DNA of 6,997 bases. Source: Merdicola sp048393175 (GTDB taxonomy: Bacteria; Bacillota; Clostridia; TANB77; CAG-508). The notes beneath the pieces were generated by a model. The model did no database searches, was not told the DNA's origin, and saw only the letters and a list, made by a program, of their open reading frames with translations. This document shows, in pieces, positions 1 through 5,415 of the stretch (positions within the stretch are counted from its first letter, which is position 1; each line of letters opens with the position of its first letter). The stretch spans positions 1-6,997 of the forward strand of contig DBFJJM010000030.1 in NCBI GenBank assembly GCA_048393175.1. Direction: 5' to 3'. Both the position numbers and the translations under genes were made by a program.

Positions 1-120
1 GCTGTAGCTCAAAGGGTAGGCAAAAAGATGCACAGAAAGGATGAGTATTTTGGAAAAAGGCATGGACAGATTCTATTCAAGATGGGGCATTTTAAAGAGC
101 AAGCGGATAAAAGGGTATAG
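1..120 (+). CDS. Unidentified gene, C-terminal tail only (5' end outside window)
   Basis: Frame 1 is open from the first base to a TAG at 118-120, giving a 39-residue hydrophilic, basic tail rich in Lys, Arg, His and Gly. I do not recognise a family. It is called a gene tail because the frame is uninterrupted to the window edge and because the next gene has its best start 4 bp after this stop, the usual spacing in an operon. A 39-codon open frame could be chance in this short stretch, so the call is tentative. The alternative is that the next gene starts at 41 and this frame is not translated. Hand-counted GC is about 40%, clearly above the downstream operon. Confidence 0.4.
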   Translation, partial: AVAQRVGKKMHRKDEYFGKRHGQILFKMGHFKEQADKRV

Positions 121-124
121 ACCC

Positions 125-511
125 ATGTTAGACCGTAAAAACAAACCAGAGACCTTTGCTCAAAGGGTGTGTTATACTGCACAACAGGCTCTGCGAATTG
201 CTGGCGAACCAATTTCACAGGACGATTTTCAAAATTTAATAGAACAAGGGGAGTGGTATCGACTTGAAGAAAAACTTGTTGGAATTTTACTTAAAAGGTG
301 TGAGAGAATTTCAGCCGAAAGGATTCCAGAGATGATACGTCAAAGGAGGCTTGTTTTAATTCTTACCAAGAATAATTTTCTCAATGTTATTGGACAAAAC
401 AGAGGAAGGCAGGAACTGTATGAAATTGCAGACCCAGACTATGACCGTCCTGTATTTTTAAAGCTTTCTCAAATTCCTATTAAGATGGCGTATGTCTTGG
501 AAAAAAAATAA
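125..511 (+). CDS. Small hypothetical protein, unrecognised family
   Basis: Encodes a 128-residue soluble protein from ATG 125, ending at TAA 509-511. I do not recognise the family. It has no signal peptide or membrane segment. It begins with a basic stretch, continues with amphipathic helical sequence rich in Glu, Arg, Leu and Gln (about residues 10-75), and ends in a mixed region with a DPDYDRPVF motif (about residues 102-110) and a basic tail. The frame is open further upstream, with ATGs at 41 and 62. I prefer 125 because AAGGG at 111-115 lies 9 nt before it and because the upstream frame stops at 118-120; the ATG at 41 has its purine tract directly abutting it and would overlap the neighbour by 80 bp. 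GC is about 39% by hand count, against about 27% in whiA, so it may have a different origin. It converges on sigK. Confidence 0.65.
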   Translation: MLDRKNKPETFAQRVCYTAQQALRIAGEPISQDDFQNLIEQGEWYRLEEKLVGILLKRCERISAERIPEMIRQRRLVLILTKNNFLNVIGQNRGRQELYEIADPDYDRPVFLKLSQIPIKMAYVLEKK

Positions 512-525
512 AGCCTTTGTGCATT

Positions 526-560
526 TTTATGGCACCTGTCAGAACGACAGGTGCCATAAA
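526..560. repeat. Perfect 15-bp palindrome between convergent genes; possible terminator
   Basis: Arms 526-540 and 546-560 are exact reverse complements around a 5-nt loop (AGAAC). The GC-rich core is GGCACCTGTC/GACAGGTGCC. It lies 14 bp after the stop of the small plus-strand gene and 11 bp after the sigK stop on the other strand, where a shared terminator would be expected. However, an A run rather than a T run follows the stem on either strand, so it is not a textbook intrinsic terminator. It could work with Rho or be a dispersed repeat. Confidence 0.6.
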
Positions 561-571
561 GCTATTTTCTC

Positions 572-1273
572 TTATTCTTTTATTTCTTTTGCTAATTTGC
601 TAATTGCTTTTGTTTCAATTCTAGAGACATAACTTCTGCTAATTCCCATTGATTTAGCAATTTCATTTTGTGTTTGAGGGCATTTACCATTTAATCCGAA
701 TCGTAATTCTATAATTTTTCGTTCTCTATCTTTTAATACTTCTTGAATCTTATGGTATAGCTTTCGAACTTTTAACTTTAAATCTACTTCTTCTTCAATG
801 CTTTTATCGTCTACTTCTAAAATTTCTTGTAATGTAACAACATTATCATCTTTATCTTTTCCAATCGGTTCATTTAAAAAGACTTCTGCTTGTGTCTTTT
901 TAGAAGTTCTTAAATACATCAAAACTTCATTGTCGATACAGCGAGATACGTATGTCGCCAGCCTTACGCCCTTCTCTGGTTTAAAGCTATTAATTCCTTT
1001 GATTAATCCAATGGTTCCAATTGAGATTAAGTCATCTTGGTCTACTTTCGTAGAAGAATATTTTTTACAAACATGTGCTACTAGTCTTAGGTTCTTTTCG
1101 ATTAAGATGTTACGTGCTTCTTCACTACCATCTTGGAATTGTTTTAAGTAAATACTTTCTTCTTCTGCTGTTAAAGGTTCTGGGAAAAGGTTACTGCTTT
1201 GAATATAACCTACTACAAAAACAGCAGATTTTAAGAAAGCAAAAAAACCAGAAAGGGAAAGAGCTGAAAACAT
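572..1273 (-). CDS. sigK: RNA polymerase sporulation sigma factor SigK (pro-sigma-K)
   Basis: Late mother-cell sigma factor of endospore formation, which directs core RNA polymerase to coat and late sporulation genes. The 233-residue product matches the remembered Bacillus subtilis SigK (241 residues) along its length. Visible parts are region 2 with NLRLVAHVCKKY (61-72), DLISIGTIGLIKGINSF (81-97) and the LATYVSRCIDNEVLMYLR stretch (105-122), and the region 4.2 helix-turn-helix with TQNEIAKSMGISRSYVSRIE (201-220). Residues 1-22 are hydrophobic and align with the Bacillus pro-sequence; by homology the SpoIVFB protease would cut near Gly22/Tyr23. The frame stays open to an ATG at 1402, but I choose the ATG at 1273 because GGAGGT (1281-1286) sits 7 nt before it and the protein then starts like pro-sigma-K. 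The gene is uninterrupted: no skin-type element splits it. Confidence 0.95.
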   Translation of the reverse strand: MFSALSLSGFFAFLKSAVFVVGYIQSSNLFPEPLTAEEESIYLKQFQDGSEEARNILIEKNLRLVAHVCKKYSSTKVDQDDLISIGTIGLIKGINSFKPEKGVRLATYVSRCIDNEVLMYLRTSKKTQAEVFLNEPIGKDKDDNVVTLQEILEVDDKSIEEEVDLKLKVRKLYHKIQEVLKDRERKIIELRFGLNGKCPQTQNEIAKSMGISRSYVSRIETKAISKLAKEIKE

Positions 1274-1280
1274 GAAATGC

Positions 1281-1286
1281 ACCTCC
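1281..1286 (-). promoter_or_regulatory. Ribosome binding site deciding the sigK start
   Basis: GGAGGT on the minus strand, 7 nt before the ATG at 1273. This strong Shine-Dalgarno match fixes the start and excludes the much longer upstream frame extension to 1402. Confidence 0.85.
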
Positions 1287-1306
1287 ATAGATTTAACACT
1301 ATATCC

Positions 1307-1334
1307 CAATATATGAAGGCTTTTTTGCAAAAGT
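1307..1334 (-). promoter_or_regulatory. Candidate sigma-E/sigma-K promoter of sigK
   Basis: On the minus strand, AC (1333-1334) is followed after 17 nt by CATATATTG (1307-1315). This fits the Bacillus sigma-K pattern AC-N17-CATANNNTA with one mismatch. The same CATATATT also resembles the sigma-E -10 element (CATACAAT-like), though I see no good sigma-E -35. The predicted transcript would start near 1300 and leave a leader of about 27 nt to the ATG. In Bacillus sigK is transcribed first by sigma-E and then by sigma-K itself, so an overlapping element is plausible. Short degenerate motifs in AT-rich DNA are weak evidence. Confidence 0.35.
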
Positions 1335-1537
1335 GCATGACCACTTGAATTTTGGCTCATCCTAGTAAATATGAAAAAATATGCCCAGAAAAATCTGCAC
1401 ATATTGTATCTATTTTAGCATAAATAATAAAAAAGAGCAAATGATAAAACAAGTTAAAAAAGAGGAAAGAGTTATATAAAATAAGATAAAGTGAGTAAAA
1501 TGAAAAAGAAACCATTAAAATCATAATAAGACCTAGT
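1335..1537. other. AT-rich intergenic stretch, nothing recognised
   Basis: About 200 bp between the possible sigK promoter and the 6S RNA promoter. Open frames here on the minus strand are low-complexity Phe/Leu/Ile/Tyr-rich translations without a ribosome site and are not believable. No terminator, repeat or RNA gene was seen. Confidence 0.6.
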
Positions 1538-1565
1538 TGAAAACAAAATGGGTCTATGGTAAGAT
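1538..1565 (+). promoter_or_regulatory. Candidate sigma-A promoter of the 6S RNA
   Basis: TTGAAA (1538-1543) and TAAGAT (1560-1565) with a 16-bp spacer. The predicted start near 1572 lies about 20 nt before the first base expected to pair in the 6S closing stem, so a short 5' trailer would have to be tolerated or trimmed. It is the best match upstream of the RNA, but the spacer is slightly short. Confidence 0.35.
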
Positions 1566-1590
1566 AAAAATACAAAGAATAAAGAATTTA

Positions 1591-1779
1591 ATTTTCCCTG
1601 CATAGTGCGTGTAGACAGGAATTTTAGAACCAACAAGTTTAAAACGGGAGTCCGCCTTTAAATGTGGCGTGTAAGCTTACTTTTTAAGTAAGAAACCCAG
1701 AAGCATTTAACAAGACACCCACCTGCAATAGCAGGTCCTTAAAATTTCTAACATCTTACGGCTAAGGCGGGGTATTTTT
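1591..1779 (+). ncRNA. ssrS: 6S RNA (SsrS/BsrA type)
   Basis: 6S RNA binds housekeeping sigma-A RNA polymerase by mimicking an open promoter and lowers transcription as growth slows. This stretch has the family layout: a long imperfect rod with a central bubble. CCCTGC (1596-1601) pairs with GCGGGG (1767-1772) as the closing stem, and CGTGTAG pairs imperfectly with CTTACG just inside. The tip is a 7-bp hairpin, CTTACTT/AAGTAAG (1676-1682, 1686-1692). The 3' half carries the small ACCTGC-AATA-GCAGGT hairpin (1721-1736) seen in Firmicute 6S RNAs, and stretches such as GAACCAAC, ACGGGAGTCCGCC and AAGACACCCACCTGC agree with clostridial 6S RNAs as I remember them. A strong terminator follows directly. 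No open reading frame explains the region. Ends are approximate. Confidence 0.85.
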
Positions 1780-1781
1780 TT

Positions 1782-1820
1782 AAAACTTAGTATAGTTTAA
1801 AGATTATACTAAGTTTTTTT
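1782..1820 (+). terminator. Intrinsic terminator of the 6S RNA
   Basis: Perfect 13-bp inverted repeat (1782-1794 and 1805-1817) with a 10-nt loop, running into a T run at 1814-1820. The stem is AT-rich, but the T tract and the position right after the 6S 3' strand make the call firm. Confidence 0.85.
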
Positions 1821-1920
1821 ATTATTTATTATATTTTAGATACAGATGTTAAAGTTATTTTTTATGCCACTCTACTTTTATAGGATGGTAACTTTGATAA
1901 GGAAAAGAATAAAATAGATA

Positions 1921-1949
1921 TTGCTACTTTATCTTTAGCATGATACAAT
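1921..1949 (+). promoter_or_regulatory. Sigma-A-type promoter of the prmC-whiA-hemW operon
   Basis: TTGCTA (1921-1926), an exact 17-bp spacer and TACAAT (1944-1949). The predicted start near 1956 leaves a leader of about 30 nt before the ATG at 1985. It is the only convincing promoter between the 6S terminator and the first gene of the operon. Confidence 0.65.
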
Positions 1950-1984
1950 AGATAACATAAAATAGTAATAAAAAGGGGAAGAAC

Positions 1985-2179
1985 ATGGAAGAAAATAACA
2001 ATAACCAGCCTGAAAAAGAGGAAAATCATTATATGCTATATGGTATGACTTTAGGAATTTGTTTGGGAACTGCTTTTGGCGTTATATTTCATCAATTAGC
2101 AATAGCCATACCAATAGGCTTATGTCTAGGATTAGGGATGGGGGCTTTAATTGATTCTAGTACTAAAAAAAACAAATAG
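1985..2179 (+). CDS. Small glycine-zipper membrane protein
   Basis: A 64-residue protein starting at ATG 1985 after a clear AAGGGGA ribosome site. Residues 1-16 are hydrophilic (Asn, Glu, Gln), followed by two hydrophobic segments (about 17-35 and 38-57) rich in evenly spaced glycines (GICLGTAFG, then GLCLGLGMGALI), and a short Lys/Asn tail. Glycine spacing of this kind lets helices pack tightly in a membrane, as in glycine-zipper proteins, but gives no specific function. It is the first gene of the operon, 16 bp before prmC, so it is probably co-transcribed. No signal peptidase site was noted; I expect a hairpin of two helices in the cell membrane. Confidence 0.8.
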   Translation: MEENNNNQPEKEENHYMLYGMTLGICLGTAFGVIFHQLAIAIPIGLCLGLGMGALIDSSTKKNK

Positions 2180-2195
2180 AAAGTTAGGAAGAAAA

Positions 2196-3056
2196 ATGAA
2201 AGTAAAAGAAATGTTACAACAAGGAGAAAAGCTATTAGAAAAGCAGTTAGATGGAAAGCGAAAATTAAAAATGCTTGTATGTGATGTTTTGCAAATCGAT
2301 AAACCCATGCTTTTTCTAAAGGAAGAATTTGAATTAACAAAACAGCAACAAGAGAAAATAGTAATGGGGATAAAAAAACTCCAACAATATACTCCAATTG
2401 AATATATTGTTGGAAAAAAAGAATTTATGAAATTAGAGTTTTTCGTAAATGAAACGGTTTTACTTCCTCAGCCAGATACCGAAATTTTAGTAGAAGAAGT
2501 GCTAATGTTATTACAAAAACATTCTTTTTCTTCTGTACTAGATTTATGTACAGGAAGTGGCTGTATTGCTGTTTGTCTTGCGAAATATAATAAAAATGCT
2601 AAACTAGTAGGCTTAGACATTAGTCAAGAAGCACTAGAAATAGCAAAGCAGAATGCACAAAAACATGGAGTACAAAACCAAATACAATGGGTTTGGTCTG
2701 ATTTATTTCAAAATTTAGAAAAAACAAGATTTGACATCATTGTATCAAATCCACCCTATATTACTTCAAAAGAAATGGAGTCTTTACCTTTAGAAGTAAA
2801 GAAAGAACCCTATCTTGCTTTAGAGGGAGGAAAAGATGGTTTAGACTTTTATCGTGCTATTATTAAACAGGCAGATAACTACTTAATAGAAGGTGGCTAC
2901 TTATGTTTCGAAATAGGTTTTCAGCAAAAAGAAAGTGTTCTAGATTTATTAGAGAAAAGCCAAAAATATGAAGCCATAAAAAGTAAAAAAGACCTAGCAG
3001 GAAAAAATCGTGTTATTATTGCAAGGAGGAAAAAATGTCCTTTTCAGGAGAAGTAA
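2196..3056 (+). CDS. prmC: Release factor glutamine methyltransferase PrmC (HemK)
   Basis: Methylates the glutamine of the GGQ motif in peptide-chain release factors, using S-adenosylmethionine, and so speeds translation termination in the cytoplasm. The 286-residue product has the usual length. It has an N-terminal helical release-factor-binding domain (about 1-80), then a Rossmann methyltransferase fold with motif I DLCTGSGCIAV (116-126), the acidic end of the second strand at GLDIS (139-143), the catalytic NPPY (185-188), and the family stretch EPYLALEGGKDGLDFYR (204-220). PQPDTE (91-96) stands where PRPDTE is usual, so one arginine is replaced by glutamine. The start at 2196 is chosen over the open extension to 2151 because AGGA (2186-2189) precedes it and the longer form would run into the upstream gene. 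Its last 22 bp overlap whiA. Confidence 0.95.
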   Translation: MKVKEMLQQGEKLLEKQLDGKRKLKMLVCDVLQIDKPMLFLKEEFELTKQQQEKIVMGIKKLQQYTPIEYIVGKKEFMKLEFFVNETVLLPQPDTEILVEEVLMLLQKHSFSSVLDLCTGSGCIAVCLAKYNKNAKLVGLDISQEALEIAKQNAQKHGVQNQIQWVWSDLFQNLEKTRFDIIVSNPPYITSKEMESLPLEVKKEPYLALEGGKDGLDFYRAIIKQADNYLIEGGYLCFEIGFQQKESVLDLLEKSQKYEAIKSKKDLAGKNRVIIARRKKCPFQEK

Positions 3057-3925
3057 AAGAAGAATTAAGTAAGCTTACTACAATAAAGGAAAAAGAGAAT
3101 GTAATAGTAGAGTTATTAGGCTATTTTATAACCAATCATATGATAGTAGAAAAAAACAAAATTTCTTTTTCAACTGGAAATGAATATAACATTAATCGTT
3201 TTACAAAATTATTACAAAATCTCTCAATTGATTATACAATTGAGATGAGTGGGAATTGGTATGTTGTTTCGGTTAAGAGAAAAGAACTACCAGAGCAAGT
3301 AATAATACAAAAGGATAGACTTACCATATCAGAAGAATTCTTTTTTTCTATAACAGAAAAGCAAATAATTAGTAAAGCATTGTTAAGAGGGATTTTCTTA
3401 GGCTCTGGTTCAATTGGAGACCCAAATAAAAGTTATCATTTAGAATTCAATTTTCATGAGAAGAAAATAGCTGAAAAAATAAAAGAATTACTTGAGAAAG
3501 TAAATTTTTCGTTTTCCTTGTTTCAAAAAAAGACAAGCTATGCTTTATATACCAAAGAAGGTGACGAAATCTCCAAGTTTTTAGCTTTTATAGGTGCCTC
3601 CCACTCTGTTCTTAAATTTGAGGAAGTTCGTGTTTTACGTGACATGCGAAACACCATTAATCGAAAGGTAAATTGTGAAACTGCTAATTTAAATAAAACC
3701 ATAAGTACAGGAGTAAAACAGATAGAAGATATTAAGCTAATTCGAAGAAAAAGAAAATTTCATGATTTACCAGATTCCTTAAAAGACCTTGCCCTTCTTC
3801 GCGAAAAACAACCAGATACTAGTCTTGCTGAACTTGGCAAACAGTTATCTCCTCCTATTGGTAAATCAGGAGTGAATCACCGTTTTAAAAAAATAGCACA
3901 AATAGCAGAGGAATTGCGAAAATGA
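3035..3925 (+). CDS. whiA: DNA-binding protein WhiA
   Basis: WhiA is a conserved Gram-positive protein that pairs a degenerate LAGLIDADG homing-endonuclease fold with a DNA-binding helix-turn-helix; it controls sporulation septation in actinomycetes and influences division and chromosome segregation in Bacillus. The 296-residue product shows the N-terminal SFSGEVKEEL (2-11), the LAGLIDADG-like core RGIFLGSGSIGDP followed by YHLEF (118-138), the NRKVNCETANL signature (209-219), and a C-terminal helix-turn-helix from about SLAELGKQL to SGVNHRFKKI (263-287). It lacks the nuclease acidic pattern, as expected. AAGGAGGA (3023-3030) lies 4 nt before the ATG inside the end of prmC, and its stop overlaps the hemW start as ATGA, so all three are likely translationally coupled. 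In many Firmicutes whiA sits elsewhere, beside rapZ and yvcK. Confidence 0.95.
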   Translation: MSFSGEVKEELSKLTTIKEKENVIVELLGYFITNHMIVEKNKISFSTGNEYNINRFTKLLQNLSIDYTIEMSGNWYVVSVKRKELPEQVIIQKDRLTISEEFFFSITEKQIISKALLRGIFLGSGSIGDPNKSYHLEFNFHEKKIAEKIKELLEKVNFSFSLFQKKTSYALYTKEGDEISKFLAFIGASHSVLKFEEVRVLRDMRNTINRKVNCETANLNKTISTGVKQIEDIKLIRRKRKFHDLPDSLKDLALLREKQPDTSLAELGKQLSPPIGKSGVNHRFKKIAQIAEELRK

Positions 3926-5058
3926 AACAATTAGGCATGTATCTTCATATCCCATTTTGCACGAAAAAATGTTATTATTGTGATTTTTTATCCTTTCCGC
4001 ATAAAGAATCCATGACTGAGGAATATGCAAAGTGTTTAAAAAAGGAAATAGAAAGCTTTGTTATAAAAGATGGGGAAATGATTAGTAGTATCTATATTGG
4101 GGGAGGAACTCCTTCTTTATTACCAGCACAAGTAATAGCGGATTTACTTTCTTCTATTTTGAAAACAGGGAAAGTAACAAAACAAGCGGAAATAACAATA
4201 GAAGTCAATCCCAAAACAGTAACAAAACAAAAGTTACTCCTTTATCAAAAAAGTAGAATTAATCGTCTTAGTATTGGCTTACAATCTACTTCTAACAAAA
4301 GACTAAATCAATTAGGGAGAATTCATACCTATGAGGATTTTTTAGAAACTTATGAGTTTGCTAAAGAGGTCGGATTTACTAATATTAATATCGATTTGAT
4401 GATAGGCCTTCCCAATCAAACAGTAGAAGAAGTAACGAACTCTATAGAAAAGGTACTGAAATTACAACCCCAACATATTTCTGTTTATTCTCTTATTATA
4501 GAAGAGGGGACTCCATTTGAAGAGATGTTAAAACAGAAAAAACTTTGTTTGCCAGACGAAGAAGTAGAAAGAAAGATGTATTGGAAGGTAAAAAAAGAAT
4601 TAGAAAGCAAAGGATATATCCAATATGAGATTTCTAATTTTGCCAAACCAGGTTATGCTTCTTTGCATAATTTAAATTGCTGGAATCAAGAGGAATATTT
4701 AGGTTTCGGATTAGGGGCTCATTCCTATTATGAAAATAAACGTTATTCTAATACTGAAAAGTTAGAAGAATATCTAGAAAAAGGAAAAAAAGGTGATTTT
4801 TCTTCTCTTCGTAAAATTCATGAAATACAAACAAAACAAGATAAAGAAAAGGAATTTATGTTACTAGGATTACGAAAAATAGAAGGAGTAAACATTTCTG
4901 ATTTCAAATTCAAATTTACAGAAAATCCTCTTTATTTATTTCGAACACAACTAAATAAACTAGTAAAGCAACAATTACTTTGCATACAAGGGGATAACAT
5001 TTGTTTAACGAACAAAGGGTTGGATTTCGCAAATGTTGTTTGGGAGGAGTTTGTATAA
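3922..5058 (+). CDS. hemW: Radical SAM haem chaperone HemW (formerly HemN-like)
   Basis: A cytoplasmic radical S-adenosylmethionine protein of the coproporphyrinogen-oxidase-like family, now understood as a haem-binding chaperone and not the oxidase. The 378-residue product has the usual length. The iron-sulphur motif C13-x3-C17-x2-C20 is followed by Asp-Phe (CYYCDF); true HemN has a further Cys here, so HemW is the better call. GGGTP (60-64) forms the SAM-binding stretch, and RLSIGLQS with LGRIHT is typical of the family. A C-terminal winged-helix-like domain follows the barrel. The ATG at 3922 overlaps the whiA stop by 4 bp. No haem biosynthesis genes are visible. hemW directly before hrcA-grpE is a long-standing Firmicute gene order, kept here except for one small inserted gene. 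Confidence 0.93.
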   Translation: MKQLGMYLHIPFCTKKCYYCDFLSFPHKESMTEEYAKCLKKEIESFVIKDGEMISSIYIGGGTPSLLPAQVIADLLSSILKTGKVTKQAEITIEVNPKTVTKQKLLLYQKSRINRLSIGLQSTSNKRLNQLGRIHTYEDFLETYEFAKEVGFTNINIDLMIGLPNQTVEEVTNSIEKVLKLQPQHISVYSLIIEEGTPFEEMLKQKKLCLPDEEVERKMYWKVKKELESKGYIQYEISNFAKPGYASLHNLNCWNQEEYLGFGLGAHSYYENKRYSNTEKLEEYLEKGKKGDFSSLRKIHEIQTKQDKEKEFMLLGLRKIEGVNISDFKFKFTENPLYLFRTQLNKLVKQQLLCIQGDNICLTNKGLDFANVVWEEFV

Positions 5059-5084
5059 AATAGATTAAATAGAAGGAGGAGAAC

Positions 5085-5300
5085 ATGAAGAAGAATAGCT
5101 GGGCACTGATTAGTTTTATCGCATCTTTCATTGGGATTTTTATATTGGGATTGTTTTGTGGTACCATTGCTGTTATTACTGGTGTAGTAGGGCTTATTAC
5201 TTTTGATAAAACACTTCATACAAATAAATGGCAAGCTATGATAGGACTTATTTTAGGAGCTATCGAAGTGTTGGTATTAGGAGCTCTTTTCTTTTCATAA
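5085..5300 (+). CDS. Small DUF4190-like membrane protein
   Basis: A 71-residue protein with a strong ribosome site (AAGGAGG, 5073-5079) before ATG 5085. Two hydrophobic segments (about residues 6-41, possibly containing a re-entrant Gly-rich turn, and 50-70) flank a short polar loop, DKTLHTNKW. The pattern of an Ile/Gly-rich first half, a polar loop and then a GLILGAIEVL helix resembles DUF4190 proteins, small membrane proteins without a known function; this is pattern recognition only. It follows hemW by 26 bp and is the last gene before a terminator, so it belongs to the prmC-whiA-hemW unit. It interrupts the usual hemW-hrcA adjacency. Nothing visible links it to heat shock. Confidence 0.8.
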   Translation: MKKNSWALISFIASFIGIFILGLFCGTIAVITGVVGLITFDKTLHTNKWQAMIGLILGAIEVLVLGALFFS

Positions 5301-5309
5301 AAAAGAAGG

Positions 5310-5343
5310 AAATGCTTTACTTAAGGTTTAAGTAAAGCATTTT
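5310..5343 (+). terminator. Hairpin terminator closing the prmC-hemW operon
   Basis: Perfect 15-bp inverted repeat (5310-5324 and 5328-5342) with a 3-nt GGT gap, ending in four Ts (5340-5343), 10 bp after the stop of the small membrane protein. The T run is short, so some readthrough into hrcA is possible. Confidence 0.75.
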
Positions 5344-5362
5344 CACATAAAATTCACATTTA

Positions 5363-5393
5363 TTTTAGCAATTCGTATTGACAATTGCTAAAA
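5363..5393. promoter_or_regulatory. Second, divergent CIRCE-like operator over the hrcA -35 box
   Basis: Perfect 11-bp inverted repeat (5363-5373 and 5383-5393) with a 9-nt spacer. The inner 9-mers TTAGCAATT and AATTGCTAA have exactly the CIRCE geometry and match the CIRCE consensus at 14 of 18 positions, including both TTAGCA/TGCTAA ends. It spans the TTGACA -35 box and starts 51 bp upstream of the better CIRCE. It has no T run and so is not a terminator. Binding by HrcA is inferred. Confidence 0.55.
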
Positions 5394-5406
5394 ATGGATA
5401 TAATAT
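5378..5406 (+). promoter_or_regulatory. Sigma-A promoter of hrcA-grpE
   Basis: A perfect TTGACA at 5378-5383. The -10 is either TATAAT at 5399-5404 (15-bp spacer) or the overlapping TAATAT at 5401-5406 (17-bp spacer). The start falls near 5411, so the downstream CIRCE lies in the earliest transcribed region and can block the polymerase. Confidence 0.8.
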
Positions 5407-5415
5407 ATACAAGAA

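Noticed and set aside
1..76. The opening bases contain TAGCTCAAAGGGTAG, which looks like a tRNA D arm.
   Set aside because: There is no anticodon stem-loop in the right place, no GTTCRA T loop, and no closing acceptor stem; an open reading frame also runs through it.
41..124. Longer form of the small hypothetical protein, starting at ATG 41.
   Set aside because: Its purine tract abuts the ATG with no spacing, it would overlap the upstream frame by 80 bp, and ATG 125 has AAGGG at a good distance. It is not fully excluded.
7..168. 11-bp direct repeat GCTCAAAGGGT at 7-17 and 158-168, read as Ala-Gln-Arg-Val in both predicted genes.
   Set aside because: The flanks do not match and the repeat is short, so it is most likely chance.
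798..1275. Plus-strand open frames opposite sigK.
   Set aside because: They are antisense shadows of a well-conserved gene, with Ser/Leu/Phe-rich translations and no ribosome sites.
1274..1402. 43-residue N-terminal extension of SigK to the ATG at 1402.
   Set aside because: The strong ribosome site at 1281-1286 lies within it, and the protein from 1273 already begins like pro-sigma-K.
1357..1575. Minus-strand 72-residue Phe/Leu/Tyr-rich frame in the intergenic region.
   Set aside because: It is a low-complexity translation of AT-rich DNA, has no ribosome site, and overlaps the sigK upstream region and the 6S promoter.
1851..1895. AAAGTTA/TAACTTT inverted repeat upstream of the small membrane protein gene.
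   Set aside because: Only 7 bp with a 31-nt gap in AT-rich DNA; no riboswitch or operator pattern was recognised.
1922..1940. TGCTA-N9-TAGCA inside the operon promoter, recalling CIRCE spacing.
   Set aside because: The half-sites are in the opposite order to CIRCE (TGCTA first, TAGCA second), only 5 bp long, and explained by the promoter.
4916..5234. Minus-strand frames opposite the hemW end and the small membrane gene.
   Set aside because: They are antisense to two supported genes, lack ribosome sites and show no recognisable protein features.
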